From positions 2,502,501 to 2,566,500 of the forward strand of contig AP026970.1 in the NCBI GenBank assembly GCA_027924025.1: 64,000 nt of DNA, written 5' to 3'. Under the pieces are notes generated by a model, which was not told the origin of the DNA, did no database searches, and was given only the letters and a program-made list of their open reading frames with translations. The translations under genes and the position numbers were made by a program. The stretch comes from Comamonadaceae bacterium OS-4. GTDB taxonomy: Bacteria; Pseudomonadota; Gammaproteobacteria; Burkholderiales; Burkholderiaceae_C. This document shows, in pieces, positions 63,131-64,000 of the stretch. How positions within the stretch are numbered: position 1 is the stretch's first letter; every line of letters starts with the position of its first letter.

Positions 63131-63190
63131 ACTATCAAAAACATAGCTGCTCGCGCACATTCCATGGGCGCCAGCAGCTCTTTTTATTGC
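63131..63190. repeat. Extragenic repeat (REP) after the Rieske oxygenase gene
   Basis: ACTATCAAAAACATAGCTGC is followed by TCGCGCACATTCCATGGGCG and CCAGCAGCTCTTTTTATTG. It agrees with the copies at 42839 and 60497. It ends just before the next gene. Confidence 0.88.
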
Positions 63191-63199
63191 TAAACACCT

Positions 63200-64000
63200 A
63201 TGCAAGCTCTCTGGATGGTTCTGGCCTCGTTCTGGTTCGCGCTGATGGCGGTGGGCATCAAATACGCCTCCAACAGCTTCGGCACCTTTGAGCTGGTGTT
63301 TTACCGGGGCCTGGTGAGCATTGTGTTCATGGGCATCGTGGTGCGGGCCAGTGGTTCCAGCCTGCGCACCCCGGTGCCCATGATGCACGTGTGGCGCAGC
63401 ACCATCGGTGTGGTGTCTCTGGGCAGCTGGTTTTACGCCATCGCGCACTTGCCACTGGCCACTGCCATGACGCTGAACTACATGAGCGGCGTGTGGGTGG
63501 CGGCCTTTGTGGTGGGCGGCGCCCTGCTCTACGGCAAAGAGCAACCGCAGGGCGCGCTCTTGGGCACGGTGCTGATGGGGTTTGTGGGCGTGGTCATGAC
63601 CCTGCGCCCCACCATCGACCAGAACCAGCTGTTTGCCGGGCTGATCGGCCTGCTGTCGGGGCTGGGCGCTGCCTTGGCCTATATGCAAGTCACGGCATTG
63701 GGCAAAGCCGGCGAGCCCGAAGAGCGCACCGTGTTTTACTTTTCAGTGGGCAGCGCGTTGGTGGGTGCGGCCGGCATGAGCTTTACTGGCGTCTCCCCCT
63801 GGAGTGAAGTCGCGTGGCAAGACGCCGCCTGGGTGGTGCCCATCGGCATTCTCGCCTCCATGGGGCAGTGGTGCATGACCCGCGCCTACCGCAAAGGCGC
63901 CACGCTGGTGGTGGCCAGCATGCAGTATTCAGGCATTGTGTTTGGCGTGATCTTCAGCCTGGTGCTGTTTGGCGACCAAATCCCCGTGCTGGGCTGGGTC
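63200..64000 (+). CDS. EamA/DMT-family transporter (truncated at right edge)
   Basis: The 267 visible residues start MQALWMVLASFWFALMAVGI and hold about nine hydrophobic segments in two EamA-type repeats. YGKEQPQGALLGTVLMGFVG ends the first repeat and SMQYSGIVFGVIFSLVLFGD lies in the second. The frame is still open at 64000. Members carry metabolites or amino acids across the inner membrane, and the substrate is unknown. It starts just after a REP copy. Confidence 0.9.
   Translation, partial: MQALWMVLASFWFALMAVGIKYASNSFGTFELVFYRGLVSIVFMGIVVRASGSSLRTPVPMMHVWRSTIGVVSLGSWFYAIAHLPLATAMTLNYMSGVWVAAFVVGGALLYGKEQPQGALLGTVLMGFVGVVMTLRPTIDQNQLFAGLIGLLSGLGAALAYMQVTALGKAGEPEERTVFYFSVGSALVGAAGMSFTGVSPWSEVAWQDAAWVVPIGILASMGQWCMTRAYRKGATLVVASMQYSGIVFGVIFSLVLFGDQIPVLGWV

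Noticed and set aside
62003..63688. 561-residue minus-strand frame over the Rieske and EamA genes
   Set aside because: It spans two genes on the other strand and has a His/Val/Ala-rich sequence without motifs.
1..64000. CRISPR array, tRNA or rRNA gene, prophage module
   Set aside because: No regular spaced repeats, no tRNA cloverleaf apart from the tmRNA, no rRNA sequence and no phage structural genes were seen.

Overview
The window looks like a chromosomal segment of a betaproteobacterium of the Burkholderiales, most likely Comamonadaceae (Rhodoferax-like). Three things point there: the run gyrA-serC-pheA-tyrA-aroA/cmk-rpsA-ihfB-lapA-lapB-rfaE1-rfaD, a fused aroA-cmk gene, and a family of short extragenic repeats of a kind I associate with that family. 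The placement is inferred from gene order and protein sequence; no database search was run.

Left part (1-13 kb). An edge-truncated pseudouridine synthase gene is followed by a REC-DUF3369-HD-GYP response regulator and a membrane-anchored protein of unknown function. Next is a tightly overlapped minus-strand operon of three different photolyase/cryptochrome proteins with a tiny DUF2256 zinc-finger-like protein embedded in it. A sugar-uptake locus is split into two divergent arms: ATPase, RbsD/FucU mutarotase and transaldolase-like protein leftward, and binding protein, permease and PfkB kinase rightward. A small basic protein and the ribosome-rescue factor ArfB follow.

Middle part (13.3-36.3 kb). 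About 23 kb of minus-strand genes form a Wzx/Wzy-type O-antigen or exopolysaccharide locus. In transcription order: an EPS-associated MarR-like regulator; wbpA, wbpB, wbpD, wbpE, wbpI (UDP-ManNAc3NAcA pathway); Wzx flippase; glycosyltransferase; Wzy polymerase; two glycosyltransferases; the acetamidino-forming set wbuX-hisH-wbuZ; fnlA, fnlB, fnlC (UDP-L-FucNAc pathway); WbuB-like transferase; WbpV-like reductase/epimerase; initiating sugar phosphate transferase; PglD-like acetyltransferase; and a FlaA1/WbpM-type dehydratase. Together they predict a repeat unit with 2,3-diamino-uronic acid and L-fucosamine residues, at least one carrying an acetamidino group. Immediately upstream lies a frameshifted, truncated P4-type integrase next to the 3' end of ssrA (tmRNA, tag ANDERFALAA), with repeated GGGGGAACA motifs, probably the remains of an integrative element.

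Right part (37.4-64 kb). Core genes follow: gph and ubiG, an OmpA-family protein, then the long plus-strand gyrA-serC-pheA-tyrA-aroA/cmk-rpsA-ihfB-lapA-lapB-rfaE1-rfaD-comEA-like-crcB series. It combines aromatic amino acid and serine synthesis, translation, nucleoid structure and LPS assembly/heptose synthesis. A TRAP transporter (small and large permeases, a small membrane protein, and a convergent TakP-like binding protein) is followed by the minus-strand xseB-ispA-dxs isoprenoid cluster. The window ends with a Rieske oxygenase alpha subunit whose leader has several hairpins, and an edge-truncated EamA transporter.

Related repeat elements of about 55-60 bp occur at 42.8, 54.3, 60.5 and 63.1 kb, with two similar stretches inside coding sequence. 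One of them supplies the C-terminus and stop codon of crcB. No tRNA, rRNA, CRISPR array or intact insertion sequence was seen.
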